Numbered from the stretch's first letter, positions 19,580 to 30,200 are shown. The stretch: DNA of 64,000 nt from Microtetraspora niveoalba (GCF_001570405.1 NZ_BBYM01000050.1:18206-82205), one strand, 5' to 3'. The notes: generated by a model from the letters alone, not told the origin. Translations and numbers: made by a program.

Positions 19580-20167
19580 TCAGTCGAGATAGCCGTTCAC
19601 GCCCGCCCAGATGAGCACGCCGAAGCCGATGATGAGCAGGACGACGTTGATGGCGATGGAGATCCACGTCCACCTCAGCAGGCGCCGGGCGGAGTCCGGC
19701 TCGGTGTCCACCTTGCTGAGCGCGATGCCGGACAGGATGGCGCCCGCGATGCCGCCCAGCGAGACGTAGCAGCTCAGCGCCAGCACGAGGCTGATGACGA
19801 GCGCCACGATAGCGTGGGTGCGCGGCCCCTCCTGGCGCGGCGGATATCCGTACGGCGGCTGGCCGTAGGGAGAGCCGTACGGCGCGCCGTAACCCTGCTG
19901 CCCGTACTGCTGCTGCTGTCCGTAGCCCTGCTGTCCGTACTGCTGTTGCCCGTACTGCTGCTGGCCGTAGTCCTGCTGCCCGTAGGACTGACCGTACGGC
20001 TGGCCGTAGGGCGCCTGACCGTACTGTTGCTGTCCGTACTGCTGCTGGCCGTACTGGGGGTCGGCGTGGGGCTGCCCGGCCTGGGGCCCGGTCCCGTACG
20101 GGTTCTGCGGGTTCTGCGGGCTCTGCCACTCCTGGGGGTTCTGGCCCGGCTGGTCTGGGGTCGTCAC
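19580..20167 (-). CDS. Tyr/Gln/Gly-rich two-helix membrane protein (DUF4190-like)
   Basis: About 195 residues. The first 110 are a prion-like low-complexity arm made of YGQQ/YGQP repeats. The rest has two hydrophobic helices ([22 protein letters not shown]... and [20 protein letters not shown]) around a short basic loop. Such proteins are common in actinomycetes and unassigned. The arm is probably cytoplasmic and may form weak multivalent contacts (inference). The GTG chosen has GAAGGA ten bases upstream; a GTG 19 codons earlier with GGGGAG is the alternative. It sits between xpb and the helicase-associated gene on the same strand. Confidence 0.78.
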   Translation of the reverse strand: MTTPDQPGQNPQEWQSPQNPQNPYGTGPQAGQPHADPQYGQQQYGQQQYGQAPYGQPYGQSYGQQDYGQQQYGQQQYGQQGYGQQQQYGQQGYGAPYGSPYGQPPYGYPPRQEGPRTHAIVALVISLVLALSCYVSLGGIAGAILSGIALSKVDTEPDSARRLLRWTWISIAINVVLLIIGFGVLIWAGVNGYLD

Positions 20168-20378
20168 CGTCGATCGATCCTTCGTCGCGTCGGGGTCCAG
20201 ATTGTCGGTGTCCAGAGATATCACGGTATGGCGCTCCCCGCTCCGGTGCTGAGGACGGCATCGAAACGGGGAGCGCGGCGACCGCGAGGGACCGGTCGCC
20301 AATCCAGCCCTCATCGGTCAGCCGGATCATCGCCAATCGGGCATCCGACGGCAACGGATTTAACCGCCCGGCGGGCGG

Positions 20379-22907
20379 CTAGTTCACGTCGGCGATGCCG
20401 GTGATGCGGTGCAACGCGAATCGGTGGACGGCGGCCCGGGTCTCGTCGTACGCGGTCAGATAGCCGCCCTCCATGCGGGCCGGCTCCAGGATGCGGCTGG
20501 TGGCGTGCCCCTGCGAGTCGAGGTAGCCGATCCACACCCGCGTCCCCTGGCGGATCGCCTCCTGCAGGGCGCTGATCGTCGCGGTCGAGGGCGAGCGCGG
20601 CACCTGCCCGCGCGGCGCGTCCGACGGGCCGCGCCGCGCGAGATGGGCGTCGTCGCCCGCCCTGATCGCGCGTACGGCGGCGGCCACCATGTCGGGGTCG
20701 GGCCCGGCGGCGGTCCCGGCGCGGGTGAGCGGCTGGCCCTCGGTGCGCCGCGCGTCCGCCCGCGACACCAGCACGTCGCCCTCCAGCGACTCGGCCACGG
20801 GCGCGTACCCCATCGCCCGCAGCGCGTCCACCAACGTCGCCCGTGACGTCTTGGAGGCGAGCACGGTCGGCGCGAGCCTGCGCAGGCGCAACACGGCCGC
20901 CCGCCGGTCGGCCACCACCTCGTCCAGGACCGCCGGATCGTCGCAGCGGATGTAGGCGGAGGCCGTACCCACGCGCAGCCGGCCGTGCCTGCGCGCCACA
21001 TCGGTGACCAGGTAGCGCAGCGGCTGCGGCACCGGCGTGGCCGAGTGCCGTTCGAGCATCGCGAGCAGCTCGTCCGCCGCCTGTCCGGCGTCGAGCGCCC
21101 GGCGGATCGAGTTCTCGCCGAACCTGTACACGGTCGCGCCGCCCTTGGACTCGACGTCCGCCGCCAGCGCGAGCCAGCGGCCGAGGTCGCTGGTGAGCGG
21201 CCCGGGCGCGACGGCGGTCAGGTCGGCCTGCAGCAGCACCCGGTCCACCGGCTCCGGCAGCAGCGGCGCCAGCAGTTCCGCGGGCCCGCTCCCTGTCCCG
21301 CTCTTCGGCGCGTACGCGGGGCCATAGGACGGGAAGGCGCGCAGCAGCGCGCGCCCGTGGCCGGACAGGACGCCGAGCCCGGTGACGCCGATGTGCTCGG
21401 CCTCGCGCAGCGTGAACTCGGCCAGCCGGTCGCGGTGCGCGACCCGGCGGCGCGGCTGCTCCCAGGCGAGACGGCCGATCACCGACGCCGCCGTCGGGGC
21501 GATGCCGGGACCTGCCGCGGCGAGCACCGACAACGTGCGCAGCCGTACCTCGGAGGCGGCCGACCGGCGCAGGTCCGGGTGCAGGGCGTTGATCGGCCGG
21601 TCGCGCTCGTCGCGCTCTCCGATCAGGCCGGGGGCGCGGTCCATGCCCGCCCAGGCGGAGGCGAGCAGCGCCCATCTGTCCTCGGTCGCCTTGACCCGCC
21701 AGGCGTCGTACGCGGAGGTGGGCAGCCACTCGCCGTCGACCGAACCGCCGGAGGCGACGAGCCCGGCCGCGTGCGCGACCTCGACCACGAGCCCGGCCGC
21801 CCACTCGGGGAGGTCCATGAGCTGCGCCGTCCGCTTCAGATCCCGTACGGCGAGGCCGCCCGCGCGCAGGACACCCGGCGGGTCGTGGCTCCAGAGCTCG
21901 CACAGCTCCTCGACCGTACGGACGAAGGTGAACGCCTGTCCGGCGGCCGTACGCTCGGCGAGCGCCTGGTCGCGGGCGACCCCGTCGAGGTCGGGCGGGC
22001 CGGGGGTCAGGTCCCGGTGGAGGCGGCCGCCGCGCAGGTGCAGCGCCACCTCGCGCGGCAGCGTGACGGTCTCCTCGCCGGTGGCCCCCAGGAGGCCGCG
22101 TGCGAGCAACTCCTCGATCGGCGACCGCGCGGTGGCGGCGCGGACCTCGCGCCTGGCCCCGGCCACCCGGCCGCTCGGCGGGCCCCAGGCCAGCTCGTCC
22201 AGCGCGGCCCTCGCCTGCGGGGACACCTCGGCGATCAGCCGTTCGACGGTGCCGGGTTCGGCGAGCAACGCGGCCAGCCGCCGTACGGGAGGGGCGGCCC
22301 GGCCGGTTTCCCCGGCGGTCGCCGCGCTCTCCGTCATGAACGTCATGTCCTGGCCCGTACCGGCTTCGGTGCCGGCTTCCCCGGCGGCCGTTCCCCCGGA
22401 GGCGATGTCGGCGAGCAGGACGGCGAGTGACTCGGGCGCGTGGTGCCGGAACACCTCGGCGGCGGGCGGTCCGAGGCCCGCGGGCGGGTCGAGGGCCTCC
22501 CTGACGCCCGGCGCGGGCAGCAGCGCCTCGTCCGGACCGAAGATCAGGCACGCCGTCCTGAGCCGGTCGACGGCTTCCCGGAGCGCGGTGGCCAGCGCCG
22601 CGGCCTGCCGCCTGTCCTCCGTACGGCTCCGGTGCGGGAGGGCGCGGACGAGCGACGATCTCAGCTCCTCGTACGCCACCGGGCCGGGCCGCGAGGCCAG
22701 CGTCTCGGCCACGGAGACGCGGAACCGGTCGAGCCGGTCGAGCGCGCGGCCGACCGCCGACGGGGTCGCGGCGCGTGCCGCCAACCCCTCCATGTGCGGC
22801 GGCACCGGCATGATGAGCTCCGGACGGGCCGTGACGAGGGCACGGAGCTGCTCGTCCGCGCGGCCGCGCAGCCACGCGGTGAAGTCACCGCCCATCCCGT
22901 CGCTCAT
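20379..22907 (-). CDS. Helicase-associated (XPB/Ssl2 N-terminal-like) domain protein with WYL-like C-terminus
   Basis: About 842 residues, a large actinobacterial protein usually found near XPB. It begins FTAWLRGRADEQLRALVTARPEL and continues through winged-helix-rich stretches. The middle contains the helicase-associated (Helicase_C_3) block around VLLQADLTAVAPGPLTSDLG, FGENSIRRALDAG and YLVTDVARRHGRLRVG. The last 60 residues (VWIGYLDSQGHATSRILEPAR, AYDETRAAVHRFALHRITGI) look like a WYL ligand or nucleic-acid sensor domain. There is no Walker motif, so it is not itself a motor. It may regulate XPB or bind DNA (inference). Start uncertain among 22916, 22907 and 22895. Confidence 0.85.
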   Translation of the reverse strand: MSDGMGGDFTAWLRGRADEQLRALVTARPELIMPVPPHMEGLAARAATPSAVGRALDRLDRFRVSVAETLASRPGPVAYEELRSSLVRALPHRSRTEDRRQAAALATALREAVDRLRTACLIFGPDEALLPAPGVREALDPPAGLGPPAAEVFRHHAPESLAVLLADIASGGTAAGEAGTEAGTGQDMTFMTESAATAGETGRAAPPVRRLAALLAEPGTVERLIAEVSPQARAALDELAWGPPSGRVAGARREVRAATARSPIEELLARGLLGATGEETVTLPREVALHLRGGRLHRDLTPGPPDLDGVARDQALAERTAAGQAFTFVRTVEELCELWSHDPPGVLRAGGLAVRDLKRTAQLMDLPEWAAGLVVEVAHAAGLVASGGSVDGEWLPTSAYDAWRVKATEDRWALLASAWAGMDRAPGLIGERDERDRPINALHPDLRRSAASEVRLRTLSVLAAAGPGIAPTAASVIGRLAWEQPRRRVAHRDRLAEFTLREAEHIGVTGLGVLSGHGRALLRAFPSYGPAYAPKSGTGSGPAELLAPLLPEPVDRVLLQADLTAVAPGPLTSDLGRWLALAADVESKGGATVYRFGENSIRRALDAGQAADELLAMLERHSATPVPQPLRYLVTDVARRHGRLRVGTASAYIRCDDPAVLDEVVADRRAAVLRLRRLAPTVLASKTSRATLVDALRAMGYAPVAESLEGDVLVSRADARRTEGQPLTRAGTAAGPDPDMVAAAVRAIRAGDDAHLARRGPSDAPRGQVPRSPSTATISALQEAIRQGTRVWIGYLDSQGHATSRILEPARMEGGYLTAYDETRAAVHRFALHRITGIADVN

Positions 22908-23150
22908 CCTTCTCATCGTAGGAGTACGCGTGCGCGTGATTCTCCGTGAAGGAGGCCGGTCGTACGGTGTCCGCGGCGGAAGGGGAGCCCCCTCGACCGA
23001 GCCTCCGGGGAGCGCCGCCGGGGTGACCTCAGACGTGCCGTACCGCCGGAGCCGTTCCGCGTCCTCGTGGCGGTGACCAGGGCGGGCCCGGCAGGCGGGC
23101 CGGGCCGGGTGCCGATGCGGCACAGTGTCGCCTTTGGCATCCTTTGTCAG

Positions 23151-23762
23151 GTGAACTCGGTGGGATTCGACCTTGACCTGACCCTGGCGGACACGCGCGC
23201 CGCCATCGCCGCCGTGTACGAGGCGATGTTGCCCCGGCTGGCCTATCCCATCGATGTGGACGTGGTGGTCTCCAGGCTGGGGCCGCCGCTGGAGGTGGAG
23301 CTGGCCCACTGGATGCCGGAGGAGGAGGTGCCCGCGGCCGTCGCGCTGTACCGGGAGCTGTATCCGGCGATCGCGCTGCCCGCCACGGGGATCATGCCCG
23401 GCGCGCGCGAGGCGCTCGCGGCCGTGCGCGACGCGGGCGGCCGGATCATCGTGGTCACGGGCAAGAACGCGCTCCACGCCCGGCACACCGTGGAGGCCCT
23501 GGGCTTCGAGGTGGACGAGATCGTGGGATCCGTCTTCGGGGCCGACAAGGGACAGGCCCTCGCGAGTTTCGGTGCCGGAGCATATGTTGGAGATCACGTA
23601 GCCGACATCGAGGCGGCGCGTGCCGGTGGAGCCACGAGCGTCGCGGTCGCCACCGGGTCGTTCACGGCGGACCAACTGATCGATCATGGAGCTGACGTGG
23701 TGCTGGAGGACCTCACCCACTTCGCCGGGTGGTTCGACTCCTGGGCCGCCGCATCCGCGTAA
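23151..23762 (+). CDS. HAD-superfamily phosphatase (phosphoglycolate phosphatase-like)
   Basis: About 203 residues. HAD motif I VGFDLDLTLADT begins right at the N-terminus, motif II VVTGKN, motif III Lys in GADKGQAL, motif IV YVGDHVADIEAA. A helical cap lies between motifs I and II. It resembles Gph/PGP-type small-molecule phosphatases; substrate unknown. The GTG at 23151 was chosen because it places motif I at residues 5-7, as in relatives; a start 28 codons upstream would add an Arg/Gly-rich tail. There is no clear ribosome site, so leaderless translation is possible. The cold-shock gene follows after 88 bases. Confidence 0.85.
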   Translation: MNSVGFDLDLTLADTRAAIAAVYEAMLPRLAYPIDVDVVVSRLGPPLEVELAHWMPEEEVPAAVALYRELYPAIALPATGIMPGAREALAAVRDAGGRIIVVTGKNALHARHTVEALGFEVDEIVGSVFGADKGQALASFGAGAYVGDHVADIEAARAGGATSVAVATGSFTADQLIDHGADVVLEDLTHFAGWFDSWAAASA

Positions 23763-23850
23763 AACACGGCCGTCAGGCGGTCCACAGGCGCCCTTCGCGG
23801 GCATAACCTACATCCATTCCTTTCACGACAGTCTGAACGAGGTCACCCCT

Positions 23851-24249
23851 GTGCCGAGTGGCAAGGTCAAGTGGTACGACGCCGACAAGGGATTCGGCTT
23901 CCTCACCCGCGACGACGGCGGTGAGGTTTTCGTGCATTCATCGGCGCTGCCCAAGGGCGTGGACGTGCTCAAGCCCGGGCAGAAGGTCGAGTTCGGAGTG
24001 GCCGAGGGCCGTCGCGGCCAGCAGGCTCTGTCGGTCCGGGTCCTCGAACAGCCGCCGACCCTCGCCAGGGCCGCGCGCGCCAAGGGCAAGCGCAAGAAGC
24101 CGGATGAGATGGTCGTCATCGTCGAGGACCTGATCAAGCTTCTCGACGACATCTCGACGTCCTACCAGAAGGGCAAGCAGCCGGACTCCGCGCACGCGAA
24201 GAAGGTCGCGAGCGTGCTGCGCGCGGTCGCGGACGACATCGACGGCTGA
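23851..24249 (+). CDS. Cold-shock domain protein with C-terminal extension
   Basis: A 132-residue protein. Residues 1-65 are a cold-shock OB fold (GKVKWYDADKGFGFLTRDDG, RNP2 EVFVHSS). They are followed by a basic linker (ARAARAKGKRKKPDE) and a 60-residue helical tail (MVVIVEDLIKLLDDISTSYQ, KKVASVLRAVADDIDG). The tail is about as long as the domain and is not found in ordinary Csp proteins, so it may add dimerisation or partner binding. GTG start; the ribosome site is weak. A strong hairpin follows. Conserved actinobacterial order with the MFS and DUF3027 genes, as far as I recall. Confidence 0.92.
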   Translation: MPSGKVKWYDADKGFGFLTRDDGGEVFVHSSALPKGVDVLKPGQKVEFGVAEGRRGQQALSVRVLEQPPTLARAARAKGKRKKPDEMVVIVEDLIKLLDDISTSYQKGKQPDSAHAKKVASVLRAVADDIDG

Positions 24250-24257
24250 CGGCGCGT

Positions 24258-24289
24258 GTTCGGCCGGACCTCGTCCGGCTCGGCCGAAC
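24258..24289 (+). terminator. Terminator after the extended cold-shock gene
   Basis: GTTCGGCC / GGCCGAAC (8 bp) enclosing CCGGAC / GTCCGG, starting nine bases past the stop. GC-rich, no T run. It may also serve the convergent MFS gene. Confidence 0.65.
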
Positions 24290-24404
24290 CCCCGGCTCCG
24301 ATACCCCTTCCCGCCCGGCGGGTCGCGGCCGCCCGGTCCTGTCCGGCGGCGCCGTCCCGGCCGGGCGGAGGTCTGTCACCGGCCGGACCCACCGCCGGTG
24401 CGGG

Positions 24405-26192
24405 CTAATAGGGGTTGGTCAGGGGCTTGGTGTCGTCCCGGCGGGGGCGTAGCGGCTCGCGCGGGACGACGGGGGTGATGTCGGAGTCCTCGTGCGGCGT
24501 CCACACCTGCTCCCGCGGCGTACGGTCCTCGTCGCCCGGCTCCTGCGTTGTCGTGCCGTCGGCGCTCCGGTCCCGCGGAGCCGCCGCCTCGCCGTTCGGC
24601 GCGGAGGGCGGCGTTCCGCCGTTGTCGGCGACCCGCCGCGCGGCGGCGGCGAGCCGGCCCCGCCGCCGGACGAGAAGCCAGACGAACGTGACGGCGAGTC
24701 CGGTGGAGACCACCGCGAGTCCGGCCGGGCCGTGCCCGGACAACGACATGACCAGCCCGGCCAGCCCGCCGAACACCCAGGCGATCTGGAGCAGCGCCTC
24801 GGTGACCCCGAACGTGGAGGACCGCACCTCCTCGGCGATCTCCCGCTGCACGATCGCGTCAAGGGCCAGTTTGCCGAGGCCCTGCGCGAACGCCGCCACC
24901 AGCGCCACGACGACCGCCGTCCACAGCGTGAAGAAGACCGCCGTGACGATCGTCGCGACGGTGGCCAGCACGAGCGTGCCGAGCACGATGATCTGCGGAG
25001 AGCGCGACCGCGTCCACGAGGCGACCGCCGCCCCGAGGAAGCCGCCGCCACCGGCGGCGACGGCGAGCAGGCCGAGGGTGACATGCGGGGAGAGGCCCGG
25101 GATGTTGCCGTCCTGCACGAGGAAGAGCAGGAAGAAGACGAGGAATCCGGCCTGTACGCGGATCGCGGTGTTCGCCCACATGGCCTCGCCGACCAAGGGC
25201 CCCATCCGGATCAGCTCGCGCCAGCGTGGGCCCGGCCCGGCCTTCCCGGGTGCCGCCGGGCCGTTCTCGCCAGGAGGCGCGTCCCCGGCCTCCTGACCCT
25301 CCCGGACCCGTTCGTGATCTTCGCGGCCGGCGTGCGGGCCGTCCGGCGCCTCCGCGTACGGACGATCGGGGCCGGCGTCCGGGACGGGCTCGGGACAGGG
25401 GTCGGGATCGGGCGCGAGATCGGCGTCGAGGTCCGGGGAGTCGACATGCCGCGGCAGCCGTACGGCCGCGACTCCCGCGACGAGGAAGAGCGCCGTGGTG
25501 CCGCGCAGGACCCAGTCGGCTCCCACCCAGGCGGTCAGGCCGGTCGAGACGGCCGCCGCGGCGCCCGCGGCGACCAGCGCGAACAGCGCCACCCGGGCGT
25601 TGGCCGCGACCAGGGTGATGTCGGCGGGCAGCACACTCGGCATGATCGCCGCCCGGGACACGTTGTACGCCTTCGACAGGACCAGTACGGCGAGGGCCGC
25701 CGGAAAGAGCGTGAGCGCGTCGGACGGCCGGATCGCCGCCGCCATGCCCCAGCACAGGAGTCCCCGGGCGAAGAGCGTCCCCGCCATGACGTAGCGGCGG
25801 CCGGAGCGGAACCGGTCCAGCACAGGGCCCACGAAGGGGGCGACGACGGTGAACGGGATCATCGTGACCAGGAGGTAGAGCGCGACCTGGCCGCGCGCCT
25901 GGCCGACCGGCAACTTGAAGAACAGGGCTCCCGCCAGCGCCACGGTGACGAACGCGTCGCCCGCCGAGTGCGCGGAGGTGAGCTCGATCAGGCGGCCGAG
26001 CCCGGTGCGCCCGGCTCCCTGCGCGTGCGTGAGTTTCCGGGTCGCCTGCCCGAGCCTCCGGGTCGTCCTGCCGACGGTGCGGGTGCCGCGGCCGAGCCGC
26101 CGGCCCGCGTGCGCGGCGGACCGTCCCGCCCGCCGGGAGGCCTCCGCGGTGGCACGAGTCGCACGACACAGCCGGTTCCAGGCATTCCCCAC
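24405..26192 (-). CDS. MFS transporter with long acidic central linker
   Basis: About 595 residues. A basic Arg/Ala-rich N-terminus (residues 1-60) is followed by six helices. Then comes an unusually long acidic Pro/Asp/Glu/Gly linker of about 90 residues (DLDADLAPDPDPCPEPVPDAG...), six further helices, and a 75-residue polar tail. MFS signatures are weak but the 6+6 layout and GPVLDRFRSGRRYVMAG loop fit. The GTG start at 26192 has GGAAGGGAG ten bases upstream; longer starts run into the divergent DUF3027 gene. Function unknown, exporter-like. Confidence 0.85.
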   Translation of the reverse strand: MGNAWNRLCRATRATAEASRRAGRSAAHAGRRLGRGTRTVGRTTRRLGQATRKLTHAQGAGRTGLGRLIELTSAHSAGDAFVTVALAGALFFKLPVGQARGQVALYLLVTMIPFTVVAPFVGPVLDRFRSGRRYVMAGTLFARGLLCWGMAAAIRPSDALTLFPAALAVLVLSKAYNVSRAAIMPSVLPADITLVAANARVALFALVAAGAAAAVSTGLTAWVGADWVLRGTTALFLVAGVAAVRLPRHVDSPDLDADLAPDPDPCPEPVPDAGPDRPYAEAPDGPHAGREDHERVREGQEAGDAPPGENGPAAPGKAGPGPRWRELIRMGPLVGEAMWANTAIRVQAGFLVFFLLFLVQDGNIPGLSPHVTLGLLAVAAGGGGFLGAAVASWTRSRSPQIIVLGTLVLATVATIVTAVFFTLWTAVVVALVAAFAQGLGKLALDAIVQREIAEEVRSSTFGVTEALLQIAWVFGGLAGLVMSLSGHGPAGLAVVSTGLAVTFVWLLVRRRGRLAAAARRVADNGGTPPSAPNGEAAAPRDRSADGTTTQEPGDEDRTPREQVWTPHEDSDITPVVPREPLRPRRDDTKPLTNPY

Positions 26193-26281
26193 GAAGAACG
26201 ACTCCCTTCCCACCCTGGGGAATTTCAGTCTTACCCACTGATCAGGGTGCCGTCCGCTCCCGGAGTGGGTGAAAATGGAGT

Positions 26282-27151
26282 GTGAGTCGCACCCGAACCC
26301 GAAGCAGCGCAGCGGACCAGGCATGTGTCGCGGCCGTCGAGCTGGCCCGCCAGGCCGCCGAGGAGGTCGCCCGGCCGGCGGAGGTGGGCGAGCATCTCGG
26401 TTTCGACAGTGAGGGCGACCGCGTTGTCACGCACTACTTCGCGTGCCTTGATCGAGCGTACAAGGGGTGGCGCTGGGCGGTGACCGTCGCCCGGGCGTCG
26501 CGGGCGCGTGTCGTGACGGTGAGCGAGACCGTGCTGCTGCCCGGATCGGGCGCGCTGCTCGCTCCGAGCTGGGTCCCGTGGAGCCGGCGCCTGCTGCCCG
26601 GCGACCTCGGCGTGGGCGACCTGCTGCCGACCGAGGCCGACGACGACCGGCTCGTCCCCGGATACACGGCCACGGACGACGACGAGGCCGACCGTCAGAT
26701 GATCTTCGAGTACGGCCTGGGCAGGGCCCGCGTCCTCTCGTCCTTCGGGCGTGATCTCGCGGTGCGCCGCTGGCACTCCGGCGAGTCCGGCCCGCACAGC
26801 CCCATCGCGCACGCCGCCCCCGCCCAGTGCTCCACCTGCGGGTTCTACTGGCCGCTCGCGGGCGCGCTGCGGCTCGGGTTCGGCGTCTGCGCGAACGAGT
26901 ACGCCCCGGACGACGGGCGCGTGGTCGCCGCCGACCACGGGTGCGGAGCCCACTCCGAGGCGACCACCGTGCCTTCGATGATCGTGGACCAGCCGCCGCC
27001 CATCCTCGACGACCTCGGATACGACCTGCTGCCCGCCGAGGCGCAGGAGGAGGTCGCGGGCGGAGCCGGGGGCGCGACCGCGGGCGGAGGCCCCGCCGAG
27101 TCCGCGGGCTCCGTGGACGAGTCCGGCTCCGAGCCCCTCGGCCACTCCTGA
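26282..27151 (+). CDS. DUF3027 family protein
   Basis: A 289-residue actinobacterial protein. The conserved core starts VELARQAAEEVA and runs through VTHYFACLDRAYKGWRWAVTVARA, ETVLLPGSGALLAPSWVPWS and YGLGRARVLSSFGRDLAVRRW. A cysteine cluster (QCSTCGFYWPLAG, GFGVCANEYAPDDGRVV, DHGCGAHSE) resembles a zinc site. The last 45 residues are Gly/Glu-rich and variable. Role unknown. It is divergent from the MFS gene over about 90 bases and reads toward the sacsin-like ATPase gene. In other actinomycetes DUF3027, this MFS and a cold-shock gene also lie together (from memory). Confidence 0.9.
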   Translation: MSRTRTRSSAADQACVAAVELARQAAEEVARPAEVGEHLGFDSEGDRVVTHYFACLDRAYKGWRWAVTVARASRARVVTVSETVLLPGSGALLAPSWVPWSRRLLPGDLGVGDLLPTEADDDRLVPGYTATDDDEADRQMIFEYGLGRARVLSSFGRDLAVRRWHSGESGPHSPIAHAAPAQCSTCGFYWPLAGALRLGFGVCANEYAPDDGRVVAADHGCGAHSEATTVPSMIVDQPPPILDDLGYDLLPAEAQEEVAGGAGGATAGGGPAESAGSVDESGSEPLGHS

Positions 27152-27270
27152 TCCCGGCTCCCGGGCGGCTCCCGGGGCGTGCCGATCGTTGAGACCGAGC
27201 CGTGTCGGTGGGGTTGGTTAAGGTACGTCCGGACATGGCGGCGAGATCAGGGACCTGGGGGCCTCGACAG

Positions 27271-30200
27271 ATGAACGACTCCTTCGGCACCGCGCGGATG
27301 CGCGAGACGGTTCTCGCGGCGTGGACGGCGTCTCCGGCGCGGTTCCGCGAGGACGCCAACGCGGAGGAGGACTTCGCGCTCGGCGGCTACCGGGACCGGC
27401 TGGTGGTCGAGCTGGCGCAGAACGCGGCGGACGCCGCGCTGCGCGCCGGATCGCCCGGCCACCTGCGGCTGACCCTGCGCGACGGCGTCCTCCTCGCCGC
27501 CAACACCGGGGCCCCGCTGGACGCGGAGGGCGTGGAGGGCCTGTCCACGCTGCGCGTGTCCGGCAAGAAGGACGAGACGGGCGCCGTCGGCCGGTTCGGC
27601 GTGGGTTTCGCCGCCGTGGTGTCGGTCTGCGACGCGCCGTCGATCACTTCACGCAAGACCGGTGGCGTGCGCTGGTCCCGGGAGGAGACCGCCGCCCTCG
27701 TGGCCGAGCGGCCCGAGCTGGCCGCCGAGCTCACCGGGCGGGAGGGGCACGTCCCCCTGCTCCGGCTGCCCTTCCCCGCCGAGCCGGCCGACGTGCCGGA
27801 CGGCTTCGACACGCTGGTACGGCTCCCGCTCCGGGACGAGGCGGCCGAGCGGGCCGTGCGCCGGATGTTGCGCGAGGCCGGCCCGGCGCTGCCGCTGGCC
27901 ATGCCGGCGCTGGCCACGATCGAGATCGAGCTCGACGGCGAGAACGGTGAGGACGGGGAGCACGGCGAGCACGGCGCCACCCGCGTGATCTCCGCCGACG
28001 GGTGGCATTTCGTCACCGCGTCCGGATCCTTCGGCCCGGAGCGGGTGGCCGAGCTGTTCGCCGACCGGCCGACCGAGGAGCGGGCCCGGCCGTACTGGCA
28101 GGTCCGCTGGGCGGTGCCGGTGGGGGCGTCCGGCGAGCCGCGCCCGCTGCCGGAGGACGTGCCGCCCGTCGTGCACGCGCCGACGCCGAGCGACGAGCCG
28201 CTCGACCTGCCCGCGCTGCTGATCGCCACGCTGCCGATGGCCACCGACCGGCGGCACGCCGCACGCGGCCCGCTCGCCGACTTCATCGTGGAGCGGGCGG
28301 CCGACGCGTACGTCGAGCTGCTGGCGTCGCTGCCGCGCACGCCGCGGCTGCTCGACCTGGTGCCGGGGCTCATCGGCAAGGGCGAGCTGGACGCGCGGAT
28401 CCGCCACGCCATCCTGCGGCGGCTTCCGGACATCCCCCTGTTGCCGGCCGTCTCCGCTCCCGAGGAGGCGCCGGACGGCGCCGAGACCGCCCCCGCGCCC
28501 CGGGTGGAGCTGCCGGACGGCCGTCCCGGGTGGCTGGTGCCGGGCCGGGAGGCCCGGGTCGTGGCCGGGCCGGCGGAGTTCCTGGACACGGTCGCCGAGA
28601 TGGTCCCCGGGCTGCTGCCCGCCGGGTGGCCGGCCCGCCACCCCGCCCTGGCGGCCCTCGGCGTACGCCGGGTCGAGCTGGCCGACGTGATCGACATGCT
28701 CTCCGGCGACGCGGTGAAGGACCGCGATCCCGCCTGGTGGCGGTCGCTGTACGAGGTGCTGCCCGCGGACGACCCCGAGGCGGTCGGCGCGGTTCCCGTG
28801 CCGCTCGCGGACGGCCGGCTGGTGCGCGGGCCGCGCGGCACCCTGGTCCTGACGAACGGCTCGGGCGGCTTGGACGGCGGCTCGGGCGACGGGGCCGGTC
28901 CGCTCGATCCGGCCGTCCTGGCGCCGCTGGGCCTGCGGATCGTCCATCCCGGCGCGGCCCACCCGCTGCTGCTGCGGCTGGGGGCGGCCGAGGCCACCCC
29001 GCGCACCGTCCTGGAGGACCCGCTCACGCACGCGGCGGTGACCCAGTCGCTGGAGAGCGCCGAGCCCGAACCCGTCGCGCAGGCCGTGCTCGCGCTGGTC
29101 GAGGCGGCCGGGCTGTCGGCCGGCGAGGCCCCGTGGCTGGCCGAGCTGGCGCTGCGCGGCGCGGACGGCGAGCTGTATCCGGCGGGCGACCTGCTGCTGG
29201 CCGACGGCGCGCTGGCCACCCTGATCGACCAGGACGTGCCGTTCGGCGTCGCCGCGCCCGACCTGGTGGAGCGGTACGGCTCGCACGTCCTGGCGGCGAC
29301 CGGCGTGCTGGACGGGTTCGCCGTGGTGAACGACGCCGACGTGCTGCTCGACCCCGAGGAGTGCGACCACGACCTCGACCGGGAGGACGAGTGGCTGGAG
29401 GCGGTCCTCGACCTGCTGCCCGAGCTCGACGTGCCTCCCGTCGCCCGGGAGTTCTCCGCCGTCCGCGACCTGGAGTACGTCGCGGACTGGCCGTCGGCGC
29501 TCGCGCTGCTGTCCCGGCCGCCGCTGCGCGCCGCCCTGCAGCCGCTGCGCGTGCTGGCCGCCGGTGACGTCGTCGAGGTGCCGTCGTACACCTCGTGGTG
29601 GCTGAGCACGCATCCCGTGCTCGACGGCAGGCGGCCCACGTCCCTGCGGCTCCCCGGTGGCGACCCGCTCCTGTTCGGCCTGTACGGCGACGCGCCCGCC
29701 GGGGTGGACGAGGTCGCGCTCACCATGATCGGCGTCCGCTCGTCCCTCGCCGAGCTGCTCGCGTCGCACGGCGGCCCCGAGGAGCTGCTGGACCTGATGG
29801 CCGACCCCTCGATCGAGGTGGACCGCGCCCAGCTTCGCGCCCTGTGGGTCGCCCTCGCGGCGGTCGACCCGGCCCGGGTGCGCCCGCCGTCGGCGGTGCG
29901 GGCCGTACTGGAGGGGGCCGTCGTGGTGGCGGACGCCGAGGACGGCCGCGTCCTCGGCGGGCCGGACGACGGGTCCGTGGCAGGGAGCGAGGGCGCCGGG
30001 GAGCCGGTGGTGGTCGAGGCGCCCGACCTGCTCAACCTGGTGGCGGACCGGCCGCTGGTGCTCGCGCCGTTCGACCTGGCCGAGGCGTTGTCGGAGCTGC
30101 TCGACCTGCCGTTGGCGGGAGAGCTGGTGAGCGGCGCGGTCACGTCGTCGGGGGAGGAGCGGTCGGTGCCCCAGGAGGTGCGCTCGCTGCTGCCGACCGC

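Noticed and set aside
14277..20167. Secondary-metabolite or phage region around the repeat-rich membrane proteins
   Set aside because: Neighbours are housekeeping (groEL, HelR-like, XPB); no integrase, synthase or structural phage genes.
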